DNA of 64,000 nucleotides from Flavobacterium sp. 1 (GTDB taxonomy: Bacteria > Bacteroidota > Bacteroidia > Flavobacteriales > Flavobacteriaceae): NCBI RefSeq assembly GCF_002797935.1, contig NZ_PGER01000001.1, positions 3,658,001 through 3,722,000 of the forward strand, given 5' to 3'. Both the position numbers and the translations under genes were made by a program. Below the pieces are notes generated by a model. That model did no database searches. It was not told the DNA's origin and worked only from the letters and a program-made list of their open reading frames with translations. Below are positions 52,122-62,998 of this stretch, one piece after another (the first letter of the stretch is position 1; each line of letters starts with the position of its first letter).

Positions 52122-55100
52122 TATTCTTTCATATTAAGAATTTCAACTAACAAAGATTTACTATCTTCCATAGCGGCAGTTTGACTCCAAAAACGTCTTT
52201 GATTTGGCTTTATGATGTAAACATCATCACCATCATAATAATTTAGTTTTTTTCTAAAATATAAATTTTGACTTTCTTCTTCCCAAAGTTTTCTATCTAA
52301 TGTTTTTAACTCTTTATATATATCCTCTTTTGATTCGAAAACTGGCTTTTGTTCATTTCCAAATGATATTTTAACCAAATACAATGGGCAATTTCCTTTG
52401 ATATCATAAATTGTTGCAGACGCTTTTAAATCAACATCATCCAACCAATTATTTAGTTCTTTTGTTAATCTTTTGGAATAAACATCTATTTCATTAACAG
52501 GTAAAACGGCTTTAGAATTCTCTTGTTTTTCAAACAAATCCAAACTATAATCAAGTGTATCTTTAATTATTACCTGCTCGTCTTCTGTTATTTTTAAAAT
52601 ATCGTTGAAAATAATTTTGTCTATTTCTTTTTCTAAATGAGAAATATTTTGATCTACTTCGTCTGACTTTTTTATCGAAATTATTTCATCTGCAAGTTTT
52701 GATAGATTAACTAAATCTATTTCATTTATTGCATCTAAAATTGACGGTATTGTAAGTAACTCATTTAAATTTATCCTTTCTCTTTCAATACCCCAAGTAG
52801 ATGTTGAAAGCGCTAAAAAATAATTAGCAAATGTTGAATTTAGAAATAAACACAATACTTTAGAATTTCTAAAATCACCACTATTATAAAAACCATACAA
52901 TGAATTAGTAAAATATTCTTCATAATCTATTATTGAAGCACAATACTTTTTGTCTGTCTGTCCTTCTTTAAAAACTAAAAATGGTGATTTTACAAACTTA
53001 AAATCAATCTTTCTATAAAACTTATCATTTAATATTAATGCCGTCTTCGGAGTTGTATATCTTTTAACAAATTTTGGAGAAATAATTTTTTCAGGAATAA
53101 ATTCAGGCTTAGAACTATCTGACATTATACCTTTTGCACAGTCCCATACATCGCTGTTTGATTTAATAAAATCACCTAAACTTATATATGCTTTATTCAA
53201 TTTTTCAAGCAACTCAAAATCAAAATAACTTCCCCACATTGCTATTTTCCAAATCTTAGAATCTTTCTTTTCACATTCAATTCTTGGTAAAAACTTTTCA
53301 TCTGATGAATCAATTACAATTCCTTCTAAAACATCATTTTTAATATAGGTTTTTGGAGCATAATAAGTAATTGTATCCTTTGGATTGTCTGGGTTTTCTT
53401 TCTGATAAAAGACAATACTTATTGGACCAACTGCCGAACCAAAAAGCTGACCTCCAAAATTCTTTTTTGCTTTTCTTAAAATGGAAAAATTATATATTTT
53501 TTCAACATAATTTTTATTGAATAGCCATTCTCTAAAATTTTGATAAGTTCCGCCAGTATTGGTTAAAACTTTAGTATTAAAAATTAAAGCGATTTGACCC
53601 TTTGGAGCTAAAAATGAAGCCTTGTGCATAAAAGGCAAAACCATTTCTTGTGCAAAGTTTTCTTTTTTGCAATAACTAATTATTGTTGGTAATAAATTTT
53701 TTGTTCCAAAAGGTGGGTTCCCAACAATTAAATCAAAATTTTGCAATTCTTTAATTCCAGACAGATCAGAAATTGTATCTTTTCTAAAAAGATTATTTCC
53801 TTGTTCTTTTAATGTTTTATCATCTAAATCATTAACTAAGTAAGGGAACTTTATAACACCATTCCACCACCCTGTCTTAGGATCAAGATTGTCCAACAAT
53901 GCTAAATACAAACTGAATGCAGCTACTTTTATAGATTTTGCATCAAGTTCGATTCCAAAAATATTAGTTTTTAAAAGATTGATTAATACATCAAAATCAT
54001 TTAGTTTACTATTGTGTTTGTTTTCATAACGTTTTACTAATCTTTTAAAACTTTGCAACAAAAAAATTCCTGAACCACAACTTGGGTCTAAGGTTTTTAT
54101 ATTGTAATTTGTTTCTTCATTTTTGGTAGATAATTTTTCATTAAGAATTAATTCAACCAATGATGGTGGTGTATAAAAAGTACCTGAATCTTTTTTTCCT
54201 TTCTTATCTAATTCAGACAAAAAGTTTTCGTAAATCTCACTTAATAATTCGATTCTGATAATACTAAAATCGAATAATTTCCAACTGAATAATCGTTGTT
54301 GATATTCGTCAATATTTCCGTCAAAAAAACATTTTTTAATTAAAGATAAATGCTCTTTTGTGACAGAATCTTTTTCATTTTCTTCAAAATTGAATAAACT
54401 ACCGTTAAAATCATCTGCTAGTTTTTCAAATAAATTATAAGTTGCTTCTGTACTTTCGAGAATGTCAAAATAAGAAGTAGCACCACGTAAAAAGATTCAT
54501 ATAAATCAATTGATGTCGCTTTTTTATCTTCTAAATAAAACAAAAACAAAGAACGCATAATTAACTTATGGATAATTAACTTATTATTTAATCCATTATC
54601 ATCTAATGCTCTCGCAACCTTAATAAGGCTCTGAATTAAAAATTTATCAACTCTATTTTGAAGATTTATTTTTTTCTTTATCTCATTTGCTTCTAAAGAA
54701 GACCAAATAAAACCAGTGTCAATAGCAATCCTAGAAAAAAGATTATTTAATGTTTTAAGTTTTGATTGATCCGTTTCTACACAAGAAAAAAGTTCAAGAT
54801 TTTGAAGTTCTTTTTCTAAATTAATTTTTTCGTCATTTACATTATATCCAAATGGCTTTTCAGAACAATTATAAATTCTGATTTCAGTTTTGGTATAAAC
54901 ATAGAGAAATAATACTTTTTGAAAATTCCAACAAGTGTGCTGAATTTCAGAAATCAATTTTAATGTTTGAAAATCGAAAGATTCTACTTCTTTTAAGAAA
55001 AGAGCTGGTTGCCCCTCATTTTCATAAACTTTAATAATTCCGAATTTTTCAACACTAAAAATTTCAATATCAATTTCCTTGCAATCTTTTGCAAAGTCAT

Positions 55101-55134
55101 TAAAATCGAGTTGTTGAAAAATGGAATTTGACAT
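52121..55134 (-). pseudogene. Class I DNA methyltransferase of RM system, one frameshift
   Basis: Two parts read as one protein of about 1004 residues: an N-terminal 250-residue segment (from ATG 55134, MSNSIFQQLDF) and a 699-residue part (52121-54220). They join if one T is added to the five-T run at 54489-54493: ESFLRGATSYFDIL...LSEIYENFLSELDKKGKKDSGTFYTPPSLVE. The C-terminal part contains DPSCGSGIFLLQSF, LYLALLDNL, and the catalytic NPPFG motif of N6-adenine methyltransferases of the type II/Eco57I-like or BREX-like class. As written, the two-frame gene may express only part. It lies upstream of the nuclease-like and 65-residue genes. Confidence 0.82.
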
Positions 55135-55204
55135 TATTTGGGTTTTAAACAAAAATATATTAAAAATCAATATTGCGTATAATTACGCAATATATTTATA
55201 AACA

Positions 55205-55240
55205 AAAAACCCAAACTCCTTAATTGGAATTTGGGTTTTT
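55205..55240 (-). terminator. Terminator downstream of sucB
   Basis: AAAAACCCAAA and TTTGGGTTTTT arms around a 14-base loop; on the minus strand it would end the sucA/sucB transcript. The flank closely resembles the terminator at 48136-48179. Confidence 0.75.
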
Positions 55241-55259
55241 AATATTGAAAGTTATTTAA

Positions 55260-56480
55260 TTACAATTCCAATGCTTTTTTAGCATTCCCACCCATCAATA
55301 ATTCTAATGGGTTTTCCAACGCTTCTTTTACAGCAACCAAGAAACCAACAGACTCACGACCGTCGATAATTCTGTGGTCATAAGAAAGAGCAACATACAT
55401 CATTGGGTGAATTTCCACTTTACCATTTACAGCAATAGGACGCTCGATAATGTTGTGCATTCCAAGGATTCCAGATTGAGGAGGGTTGATAATTGGAGTA
55501 GATAACATAGAACCAAAAACACCACCATTAGTGATTGTGAAAGTTCCTCCAGTCATGTCGTCAACAGTGATTTGACCGTCACGGGCTCTAAGTGCCAATC
55601 TTTTAATTTCAGCTTCAACTCCACGGAAAGTCAAGTTTTCAGCATTACGAACTACAGGAACCATAAGTCCTTTTGGTCCTGAAACTGCGATTGAAATATC
55701 AGCAAAATCATAAGCTATTTTATAATCTCCATCCATCATAGAGTTTACGTCTGGATACAATTCTAAAGCTCTTGTAACGGCTTTAGTAAAGAAAGACATA
55801 TATCCTAAACCGAGTCCGCCGTGTTTTGCTTTGAAAGCATCTTTGTATTCGTTACGAATCTGGTTGATTGGCGTCATGTTAACTTCGTTGAAAGTAGTTA
55901 ACATTGCTGTTTCGTTTTTAGCAGCTACTAATCTCTCAGCAACTTTACGACGCAGCATTGATAATTTTGTACGCTCAGAACCACGGTTGCCACCAGTTGG
56001 AGTTCCCATTGAAGGCACTGCATTTACAGCGTCGTCTTTAGTTATTCTTCCGCCTTTACCAGTTCCTGATATTGTTGCTGGAGCGATATTTTTTTCTTCT
56101 AATATTTTTTTAGCTGCTGGAGATGGAGTCCCTGCTGCATAAGATGCTGCTGGTGCAGGTGCTGCGGCTACCGGAGCCGGAGCCACTGGTGCAGGTGTTG
56201 CTTTTGGCGCTTCAGCTGCAGGAGCTGAACCTGATGGTTTTGCACCGTCAGTATCAATAAGACAAACTACTGCCCCAACCGCTACTGTGTCACCTTCTTC
56301 TGCTTTTAACGTGATAATTCCGCTCATTTCAGCTGGCAATTCAAGTGTTGCTTTGTCAGAATCAACCTCAGCAATAGCTTGGTCTTTTTCTACATAATCT
56401 CCGTCCTTAACTAACCATGTTGCAATTTCTACTTCTTTGATTGATTCCCCTGGTGATGGGACTTTCATTTCTAAAATCAT
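55260..56480 (-). CDS. sucB: Dihydrolipoyl succinyltransferase (E2 of 2-oxoglutarate dehydrogenase)
   Basis: 406 residues. An N-terminal lipoyl domain has the DSDKATLEL lysine; an alanine/proline-rich linker (AAPAPAAS) and a peripheral-subunit binding domain ([18 protein letters not shown]) follow; then the catalytic domain with [18 protein letters not shown] and the DHRIIDG motif. It transfers succinyl to CoA in the TCA cycle. It follows sucA on the same strand with a 157-base gap, so the pair is a sucAB operon. Confidence 0.95.
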   Translation of the reverse strand: MILEMKVPSPGESIKEVEIATWLVKDGDYVEKDQAIAEVDSDKATLELPAEMSGIITLKAEEGDTVAVGAVVCLIDTDGAKPSGSAPAAEAPKATPAPVAPAPVAAAPAPAASYAAGTPSPAAKKILEEKNIAPATISGTGKGGRITKDDAVNAVPSMGTPTGGNRGSERTKLSMLRRKVAERLVAAKNETAMLTTFNEVNMTPINQIRNEYKDAFKAKHGGLGLGYMSFFTKAVTRALELYPDVNSMMDGDYKIAYDFADISIAVSGPKGLMVPVVRNAENLTFRGVEAEIKRLALRARDGQITVDDMTGGTFTITNGGVFGSMLSTPIINPPQSGILGMHNIIERPIAVNGKVEIHPMMYVALSYDHRIIDGRESVGFLVAVKEALENPLELLMGGNAKKALEL

Positions 56481-56637
56481 GTCTTATTATTTTAAATTAT
56501 GAATTTTATATTCTAAAATTGTCCTTAAAAGAACACTTGTTCATTGTACTTTCTAGCCCTGATGGAAACGGCATCCTTTTTATTTTTCCTTTAAAAATAA
56601 AAAGATACAGTGTACAGCAGGAAATAGCTCCTTATTA

Positions 56638-59409
56638 TTATCTGAATAAATTTTTGTCAAATACCATTCTGATAGCATCAGCATGACGGCGTTTTGCTCT
56701 TGTATAACTTCCAGAAGCTGGTGCAGCATACGCTTTTAATGAAGCCAATCTCCATTTGATAAAGTCAAAATTCATCAGCATAAAGCTGTAAGCACCCATG
56801 TTTTTAGGCTCTTCCTGTGCCCAAACATAATCGTCAGCATTTGGATATTTAGCGATAATTGCTTTAATCTGTTCTGCCGGGAAAGGAAATAATTGCTCGA
56901 CACGAACAACTGCAACATCATTTCTTCCGCTGTTTTCTCTTTCGGCAACAATATCATAATAGAATTTACCTGTACAGAAAACCAATGTTTTTACGTCCTT
57001 TTTATTTACTGTTTCGTCATCAATAGTTTCTTGGAAACTTCCTTTTGCTAATTCTTCCACTGAAGACACGCATCTTGGGTCACGCAATAAACTTTTTGGA
57101 GAGAAAACAACAAGCGGTTTACGGAAAGTTGTTTTCATTTGTCTTCTCAACAAGTGGAAAAAGTTGGCTGGCGTTGTACAATCGGCAACATACATATTGT
57201 GTCTGGCACAAAGCTGTAAGTAACGCTCCATTCTTGCAGATGAGTGCTCTGCTCCCTGTCCTTCGTATCCGTGAGGCAATAATAAAACAATACCGTTTTG
57301 ATTGTTCCATTTGTCTTCACCGCAAGAAATATATTGATCAATCATAATTTGGGCTCCATTGCTGAAATCTCCAAATTGTGCTTCCCAAATAGTTAATGCA
57401 TTTGGATTTGCTAAGGCGTAACCGTAATCAAAACCAAGAACACCATATTCAGATAAATGTGAATTGAAAATACCGAAGTTTCCTTTTTTGTTTTCGATAG
57501 CGTTCAATAAGATTACTTCTTCTTCAGAATCTTCTACTTTAACTACGGCATGACGGTGAGAGAATGTCCCACGCTCTACGTCTTGCCCTGAAATTCGAAT
57601 ATCAAATCCTTCATTCAAAAGCGAACCGTAGGCTAATGTTTCGGCAGTTCCCCAATCGATAGTATTGTTATCGTATCCTGCTTTTCTGTCAGAAACAATT
57701 TTGGTTATTTTGTTAATGAATTTTTTATCAGATGGTAAAGTCGATACCGTTTTGATAATAGAATCCAAAGATTTTTTAGCAAAAGATGTATCTACATTTT
57801 GAAGCATCACATCATCAGAAACCTGTTTGAATCCTTTCCATTCATTCTGCATAAATGGAGTAATGATTGTCAGGTCTTTTTTGCGGGAAGCTTCTAAATT
57901 TTCTTCAAGATCTGCTTTGTATTCTTTTTCTAATGCATTTACAAAAGAAGCATCGATAACGCCTTCTGCCAATAATTTCTCGGCATAAATGTCTCTAGGG
58001 TTTTGATGTTTTGCAATGATTTTATATAAAACTGGTTGTGTAAAACGAGGTTCATCACCTTCGTTATGACCGTATTTTCTGTATCCTAATAAATCGATAA
58101 AGACGTCGCGGCCATACTCCATTCTGTAATCCAACGCAAAGGATACTGCATGTACAACAGCCTCTGCATCATCAGCATTTACGTGCAATACTGGCGAAAG
58201 CGTCACTTTGGCAACATCTGTACAATAAGTAGAGGAACGAGCATCTAAATAGTTTGTTGTAAAACCAACCTGGTTATTGATTACAATGTGAATCGTACCG
58301 CCTGTTTTGTATCCGTCAAGCAATGACATTTGAATGATTTCATACAAAATCCCCTGCCCTGCAATTGCAGCATCACCGTGAACGGCAATTGGCAAAACTT
58401 TAGAGAAATCATCTGCAAAATATTTATCTTGTTTGGCTCTTGTAATTCCTTCGATTACTGCACCTACTGTTTCAAGATGCGAAGGATTTGGAGCTAAATT
58501 GATGTTTATTTTTTTACCAGATTTAGTTACTTTATCAGCAGTAAGACCTAAGTGGTATTTTACATCCCCGTCAAAGTATTCCTGATCGTAATCTTTTCCG
58601 TCAAATTCACCGAAGATATCCTGAGTTGATTTTCCGAAAATGTTAGCCAAGACATTCAAGCGCCCGCGGTGAGCCATTCCCATCACAAACTGCTCTACTC
58701 CTTTTTCGGCCGCTTTTTCGATCAAAGCATCAAGAGCTGGAATTACAGATTCTCCTCCTTCTAATGAGAAACGTTTTTGCCCTACATATTTGGTATGCAA
58801 AAAATTCTCGAAAGAAACTGCTTGATTTAATTTATTTAAGATTGTTTTCTTTTCCTCAACAGAGAAATTAGGCTGATTATTATTTACTCCCAATTTGTCT
58901 TGAATCCATTTTACAACACTAGGATTCCTAATATACATATATTCAACCCCAATATACTGACAGTAAATAGCTTTAAGGCGATCTACAATATCCTGCAAAG
59001 AACACGGTGGAACACCAATTACCTGAGCTGCATCAAAAACAGTTGAAAGATCAGCAGTTGTTAATCCGAAATTTTCAATATCCAAAGTCGGGCTATATGT
59101 TCTGCGATCTCGAACCGGATTTGTTTTTGTGAATAAATGTCCACGGGTGCGGTATCCATCAATTAATTTTAAAACATTGAATTCTTTTTGCAGTTTATCC
59201 GAAACCAAACTGTAGTCAGCATTGCTTTCTACATATTCAACAATTCGCTGAACTGGATTTTCATCATTATAAGTAGTCATTCCAAAATCGAAACCTTGAA
59301 AAAAACTTCTCCAGCTAGGTTCTACGCTATCTGGGTTTTCTAAATATTGATCGTATAATTGAGCAAAAAATTCTGTGTGTGCTGCGTTTAAAAATGAAAA
59401 CCTATCCAT
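56638..59409 (-). CDS. sucA: 2-oxoglutarate dehydrogenase E1 component
   Basis: 923 residues, typical length. Conserved blocks include VEPSWRSFFQGFDF-type N-terminus, GMAHRGRLNVLANI, VHGDAAIAGQGI, NNQVGFTT and KYGHNEGDEPRFTQP, the last four around the thiamine diphosphate site. It decarboxylates 2-oxoglutarate and passes the succinyl group to the SucB lipoyl arm. It lies upstream of sucB. The neighbouring genes look like ordinary chromosome. Confidence 0.96.
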   Translation of the reverse strand: MDRFSFLNAAHTEFFAQLYDQYLENPDSVEPSWRSFFQGFDFGMTTYNDENPVQRIVEYVESNADYSLVSDKLQKEFNVLKLIDGYRTRGHLFTKTNPVRDRRTYSPTLDIENFGLTTADLSTVFDAAQVIGVPPCSLQDIVDRLKAIYCQYIGVEYMYIRNPSVVKWIQDKLGVNNNQPNFSVEEKKTILNKLNQAVSFENFLHTKYVGQKRFSLEGGESVIPALDALIEKAAEKGVEQFVMGMAHRGRLNVLANIFGKSTQDIFGEFDGKDYDQEYFDGDVKYHLGLTADKVTKSGKKININLAPNPSHLETVGAVIEGITRAKQDKYFADDFSKVLPIAVHGDAAIAGQGILYEIIQMSLLDGYKTGGTIHIVINNQVGFTTNYLDARSSTYCTDVAKVTLSPVLHVNADDAEAVVHAVSFALDYRMEYGRDVFIDLLGYRKYGHNEGDEPRFTQPVLYKIIAKHQNPRDIYAEKLLAEGVIDASFVNALEKEYKADLEENLEASRKKDLTIITPFMQNEWKGFKQVSDDVMLQNVDTSFAKKSLDSIIKTVSTLPSDKKFINKITKIVSDRKAGYDNNTIDWGTAETLAYGSLLNEGFDIRISGQDVERGTFSHRHAVVKVEDSEEEVILLNAIENKKGNFGIFNSHLSEYGVLGFDYGYALANPNALTIWEAQFGDFSNGAQIMIDQYISCGEDKWNNQNGIVLLLPHGYEGQGAEHSSARMERYLQLCARHNMYVADCTTPANFFHLLRRQMKTTFRKPLVVFSPKSLLRDPRCVSSVEELAKGSFQETIDDETVNKKDVKTLVFCTGKFYYDIVAERENSGRNDVAVVRVEQLFPFPAEQIKAIIAKYPNADDYVWAQEEPKNMGAYSFMLMNFDFIKWRLASLKAYAAPASGSYTRAKRRHADAIRMVFDKNLFR

Positions 59410-59524
59410 ATCTTATTGAATATACTTTTGTTAAATAGTTCGGCAAAAATACAATAAAGCAATTTATTTAAATCTATTTTTTTACGTACTTTTACGTAAA
59501 AATTTGTTAAAAAAAGCCAGAAGT

Positions 59525-60076
59525 ATGAAAAAATCAACCTTTCCCCCCCTAACAAAGCACCTTTTCATCTTTTTTACCTTGTTCTTCTACGAAAACGTAA
59601 TAGCTCAATACCAGCAAATGCCTCAGCCAAGAAATCCTTTTTGGGAAAAAGTACAATTTGGAGGTGGATTAGGATTGAGTTTTGGCAGCGGTTACACGGA
59701 TATTTCTGTTGCTCCCAGTGCAATTTATAATATAAATCCTTATTTGGCAACGGGTTTAGGTCTTCAGGCGAGTTATGTTTCTTCCAAAGGATATTACGAT
59801 TCCGGAATTTATGGAGTGAGCTTCCTAACTTACATCAATCCGATTCCTGAGATTCAGCTTTCGATAAACTTAAATGAGTCGTATGTCAATAATCATTACG
59901 AAGCCTATAATGGTTATAGTAGTTATACCGATAATTTCTGGAATACAGCTTTGTTTCTTGGAGCAGGTTACCGAACTGGAAACGTAACCGTAGGGCTTGC
60001 CTATAATGTATTGTTTAACGAAAATGACAATGTGTACAGCGATGCACTTATGCCTTTTGTAAGAGCATATTTTTGA
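59525..60076 (+). CDS. Small outer-membrane beta-barrel protein
   Basis: 183 residues from ATG 59525; a start 21 bases upstream adds a basic stretch and is less likely. Signal-like N-terminus (LTKHLFIFFTLFFYENVIAQ), then repeated amphipathic strands (VQFGGGLGLSFGSGYTDISVAPSAIYNINPYLATGLGLQ) ending FVRAYF. It has the size of the 8-stranded barrels usual in Flavobacteriaceae. It diverges from sucA by 115 bases. No function can be assigned. Confidence 0.8.
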   Translation: MKKSTFPPLTKHLFIFFTLFFYENVIAQYQQMPQPRNPFWEKVQFGGGLGLSFGSGYTDISVAPSAIYNINPYLATGLGLQASYVSSKGYYDSGIYGVSFLTYINPIPEIQLSINLNESYVNNHYEAYNGYSSYTDNFWNTALFLGAGYRTGNVTVGLAYNVLFNENDNVYSDALMPFVRAYF

Positions 60077-60083
60077 TTTTTTG

Positions 60084-60175
60084 GAGTTGCTAAGATTCTA
60101 AGTTCCTGAGATTCTAAGATAGAATTATTCTTAAACTCTTAGATTATCAAACTCTTAGAAACTTAGAATCTTTAC
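60084..60175. repeat. Intergenic AGATTCTAAG repeat cluster
   Basis: Words such as AAGATTCTAAG, GAGATTCTAAG, CTTAGATTATC, ACTTAGAATCTT recur in direct and inverted form and could fold into hairpins. Similar in style to 39715-39848. It lies at the boundary between core chromosome and the right-hand mobile element. Confidence 0.5.
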
Positions 60176-60353
60176 TTATATTTATTCCTAAACCAAACTT
60201 TTTAAATATATTTTAAAAACATTATATAATTAATATACAGATACTTAGATAAATTTTATTTTGTTAAAAAAATAGTCAAACGACACAAAAACGACACCAC
60301 CTTTTTTATTTGAATGTAAATTTGTATAAATTTGAATTATAAAACATATTCAA

Positions 60354-61736
60354 ATGACTAAATCCATCATATTACATCAAATAAATTCAGAAAACAAAGG
60401 AACTCTATTCATTAGATTTTTTGATGGACATGGCAACAAAAAACTTATATCTCTAAAATTTAAAATGTTTAAGAAAGACTTTGAAAAGTCCTACATTAAA
60501 GATTTATTATTGTTTGGGAAAAATCAGAACTTTAATCATATTGAAATCAACAATAAAGTTAGAGAGTACGAAAACCACAACCCCTTTTCAGAAACTCAAT
60601 CTGTAAACTTTACTTCTTTTACTGATTTTTTCAAAAGAGAAGTAGATAATACAACCAAACAATCTACAAAACACACAAATCAATATGTCCTAAATTCATT
60701 AAATGATTTTAGAAAAACAATACACTTTGAAGACTTAAATCGAGATTTAATGAAGTCTTACATGAATTTCCTCATCAAAAGAAGAGAAGCAAAACCAATA
60801 AGAAAATCAACAATAAGAAAGTATTTTCAAGTCATAAAAACAGTTTGCAACATTGCCAAAAGAGAAGGACATATAATAAATGAAAACACATTTGACATCG
60901 TAATAGGTAAAGACGAAAACATTAACAATAAAGTATTAACCAAAAATGACATTGAAATACTAAACAACATACAAAAGGATCAAAGATATTTTTACGAAAG
61001 GAATGTATTTCTATTTTCATTATACACCCAAGGTTTAAGGGTTTCAGATGCATTGTTTATTAGAGTAGAGAATTTCAAACAATCACATATTGAAATAGGA
61101 ATGACAAAAACTAAAAATACATTACAAATTCAATATTCAGACAAAATAATGGACATATTAATGGATGTGTTAGACATTCCAAATCCAATAAAAAGATTCA
61201 AAATGCAAAATGCCCAAATTTACATAAAACAACAAGCTAATGAAACACTAATAGATAGACATACCGTTGAAGGAAGAAAAAAAAGAAGAGTCCAAAAAGA
61301 AATCCTTTCAAATCTTTTAAAGAGTAAATATCAAGAATTCAACATAAAAGAAACAATACTAAAGAAATTTAAAGAAAAATATAAACCTAACGATTTTCTT
61401 TTTAAGGATTTGTTAAATGACCACTATTTTAAGAATTCAATGAAAGTTGATATTGACAATAAAGTATGGAGAGGTTCTCAAATTTCTGTTCAAAATTACA
61501 ATCAGAAACTAAAAATCATGTCAAGAATATATGACTTATCAGTAGGTCAGAATATTAGTTCTCATTCCGCAAGATATACATTCGTAAATCTATTATTAGA
61601 AAAAAACACCAATGTTTATCTCATATCTAAAGCCCTAGGTCATTCAAACCTCTCAATCACTGAAAAATATATCAGACGAAATTTTGGAGCCGAAAGACTA
61701 AATATAACGGAAACATTATCTAATATTTTTGATTAA
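60354..61736 (+). CDS. Tyrosine recombinase of the right-hand element
   Basis: 460 residues. A core-binding domain (NQYVLNSLNDFRKTIHFEDLNRDLMKSYMNFL), then the catalytic domain with the full set: R in YTQGLRVSDALFIR, HSARYTF, LGHSNLSITEKYIRR, with the tyrosine in the last motif. Unlike the two integrases at 3039 and 34849, this one keeps the first catalytic arginine, so it belongs to another family. It starts a block of small ORFs typical of a mobilisable element. Confidence 0.92.
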   Translation: MTKSIILHQINSENKGTLFIRFFDGHGNKKLISLKFKMFKKDFEKSYIKDLLLFGKNQNFNHIEINNKVREYENHNPFSETQSVNFTSFTDFFKREVDNTTKQSTKHTNQYVLNSLNDFRKTIHFEDLNRDLMKSYMNFLIKRREAKPIRKSTIRKYFQVIKTVCNIAKREGHIINENTFDIVIGKDENINNKVLTKNDIEILNNIQKDQRYFYERNVFLFSLYTQGLRVSDALFIRVENFKQSHIEIGMTKTKNTLQIQYSDKIMDILMDVLDIPNPIKRFKMQNAQIYIKQQANETLIDRHTVEGRKKRRVQKEILSNLLKSKYQEFNIKETILKKFKEKYKPNDFLFKDLLNDHYFKNSMKVDIDNKVWRGSQISVQNYNQKLKIMSRIYDLSVGQNISSHSARYTFVNLLLEKNTNVYLISKALGHSNLSITEKYIRRNFGAERLNITETLSNIFD

Positions 61737-61794
61737 CACAAAAAACTTAAATATCATCGTTGTACAAGCTGTTACCAGCAGTAGTTGCTTTTTA

Positions 61795-62268
61795 TTAATG
61801 ATTTTCAAACGTGTTATTTATTGGATAAGTTCCCAATTTAAAAGCAAGATATGGTTCAAACATTGTCTGCAAAATATCATTTTCTACAGCGATACATCTG
61901 AATTCTATATTTGTTAAATTTAATTTATGCTTTCTGAAAATTTCTATAAATTCTTCAATTTGCATTAGTTGCTTTCTTTGCAATGTTATTTCACTCTTCT
62001 TTGCATATTCCATTTTCGCAAGGTTAAATGCAAAACTTGCGCTTTCACTTCCTGAACTTTCTCTGGTATGCCATTGAATTCTTTTGCGGATATTATTTGC
62101 ACGTCCAACGTATATTGGTTTTCCGTTTTCGTAGAAAGCATAAATGCCACGATATTTTGGTAATTCGTTTCTTTTCAATAAATCAGATATTTCAAATTCT
62201 TCAAATAATTCTTGAAATAATGAATCCATTTCTGTAATGTAAGGCTTCAATTGTTCTAATTTATCCAT
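61795..62268 (-). CDS. GIY-YIG nuclease-domain protein
   Basis: 157 residues. KYRGIYAFYENGKPIYVGRANNIRKRIQWHTRESSGSES is a GIY-YIG motif with the Arg and a later Asn/Glu region. There is no DNA-binding appendix visible, so it is a small single-domain nuclease. It runs opposite to the integrase. Such proteins occur in mobile elements and phages as homing or restriction nucleases; the role here is not decided. Confidence 0.85.
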   Translation of the reverse strand: MDKLEQLKPYITEMDSLFQELFEEFEISDLLKRNELPKYRGIYAFYENGKPIYVGRANNIRKRIQWHTRESSGSESASFAFNLAKMEYAKKSEITLQRKQLMQIEEFIEIFRKHKLNLTNIEFRCIAVENDILQTMFEPYLAFKLGTYPINNTFENH

Positions 62269-62526
62269 ATAGTAGTTTTATTCGAAGTTGTTATACATTA
62301 TGCGTATCTATTGCTAGTAACTAACAGATAAGACCTATTAAACTCAGTCGTTTTAAAAAATTAAAATTTACCTTGATACTGTATATACAAATATATACAA
62401 CTGCTCCTACTATATCGAAAATCTCTTTAAAAAATCCATCATTTAAAAAATACACTCCAATTCTTTCATATATAATACATGGATTGAAACGATTTGTTTT
62501 AATTCAGAGAAAAAAGAAATTATATT

Positions 62527-62802
62527 ATGAAAAAGAAAACACACTTACACACCAACTTTGTTAAGTTTATTGTTGAGAAATACAATAAAGAAAATCAAGA
62601 ACTCAAAGACGAAGAAACAATAGAACCAAATGAAAATGAATTTGATGAATTTGATAAAATTATAAATAATGACAATGAGGTTCAAGATGAAAAGGATGAA
62701 GACGAAGATGAGAATGTGGATGACCTTTTAATTGAATACAAAAAGGAATTAGAAAAAAAATATTGGAGAAAGAAAAATGATAAAATTTATAAAAGACGAT
62801 AA
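62527..62802 (+). CDS. Acidic small protein of mobile element
   Basis: 91 residues with an acidic central stretch (DEKDEDEDENVDDLLIE) between basic ends. No family recognised. It overlaps the next gene by 26 bases and is probably co-translated. Acidic, basic-tailed proteins of this size occur as anti-restriction or DNA-mimic factors, but that is only a composition-based suggestion. Confidence 0.5.
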   Translation: MKKKTHLHTNFVKFIVEKYNKENQELKDEETIEPNENEFDEFDKIINNDNEVQDEKDEDEDENVDDLLIEYKKELEKKYWRKKNDKIYKRR

Positions 62803-62998
62803 AATACTATACGATATAGAAACTATCAAACAAATCTTAAGAGTTCCTCGTTCAAAAGTTCAAAGAGAAATAAAAAAACAACAAACCGAAATTATTAAAT
62901 ATAAGAACTTGTATTTATATCCAGAAACGACATTGTTTAAATTAATGGAAATCGTCCTTATTGAAAAATTAAATAAGTCAAATGATAGATTGGAATAA
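62777..62998 (+). CDS. Small helix-turn-helix-like protein
   Basis: 73 residues. ILYDIETIKQILRVPRSKVQREIKKQQTEIIKYKNLYLYPETTLFKLMEIVLI has the look of a small excisionase or MerR-type DNA-binding protein (helix, turn, recognition helix, wing). It overlaps both the acidic ORF before and the 50-residue ORF after. It may assist the integrase. Confidence 0.55.
   Translation: MIKFIKDDKILYDIETIKQILRVPRSKVQREIKKQQTEIIKYKNLYLYPETTLFKLMEIVLIEKLNKSNDRLE

Noticed and set aside
53090..53140. Idea that the methyltransferase is a BREX PglX
   Set aside because: No other BREX genes (brxA-C, pglZ, brxL) are visible; a stand-alone RM reading is simpler.
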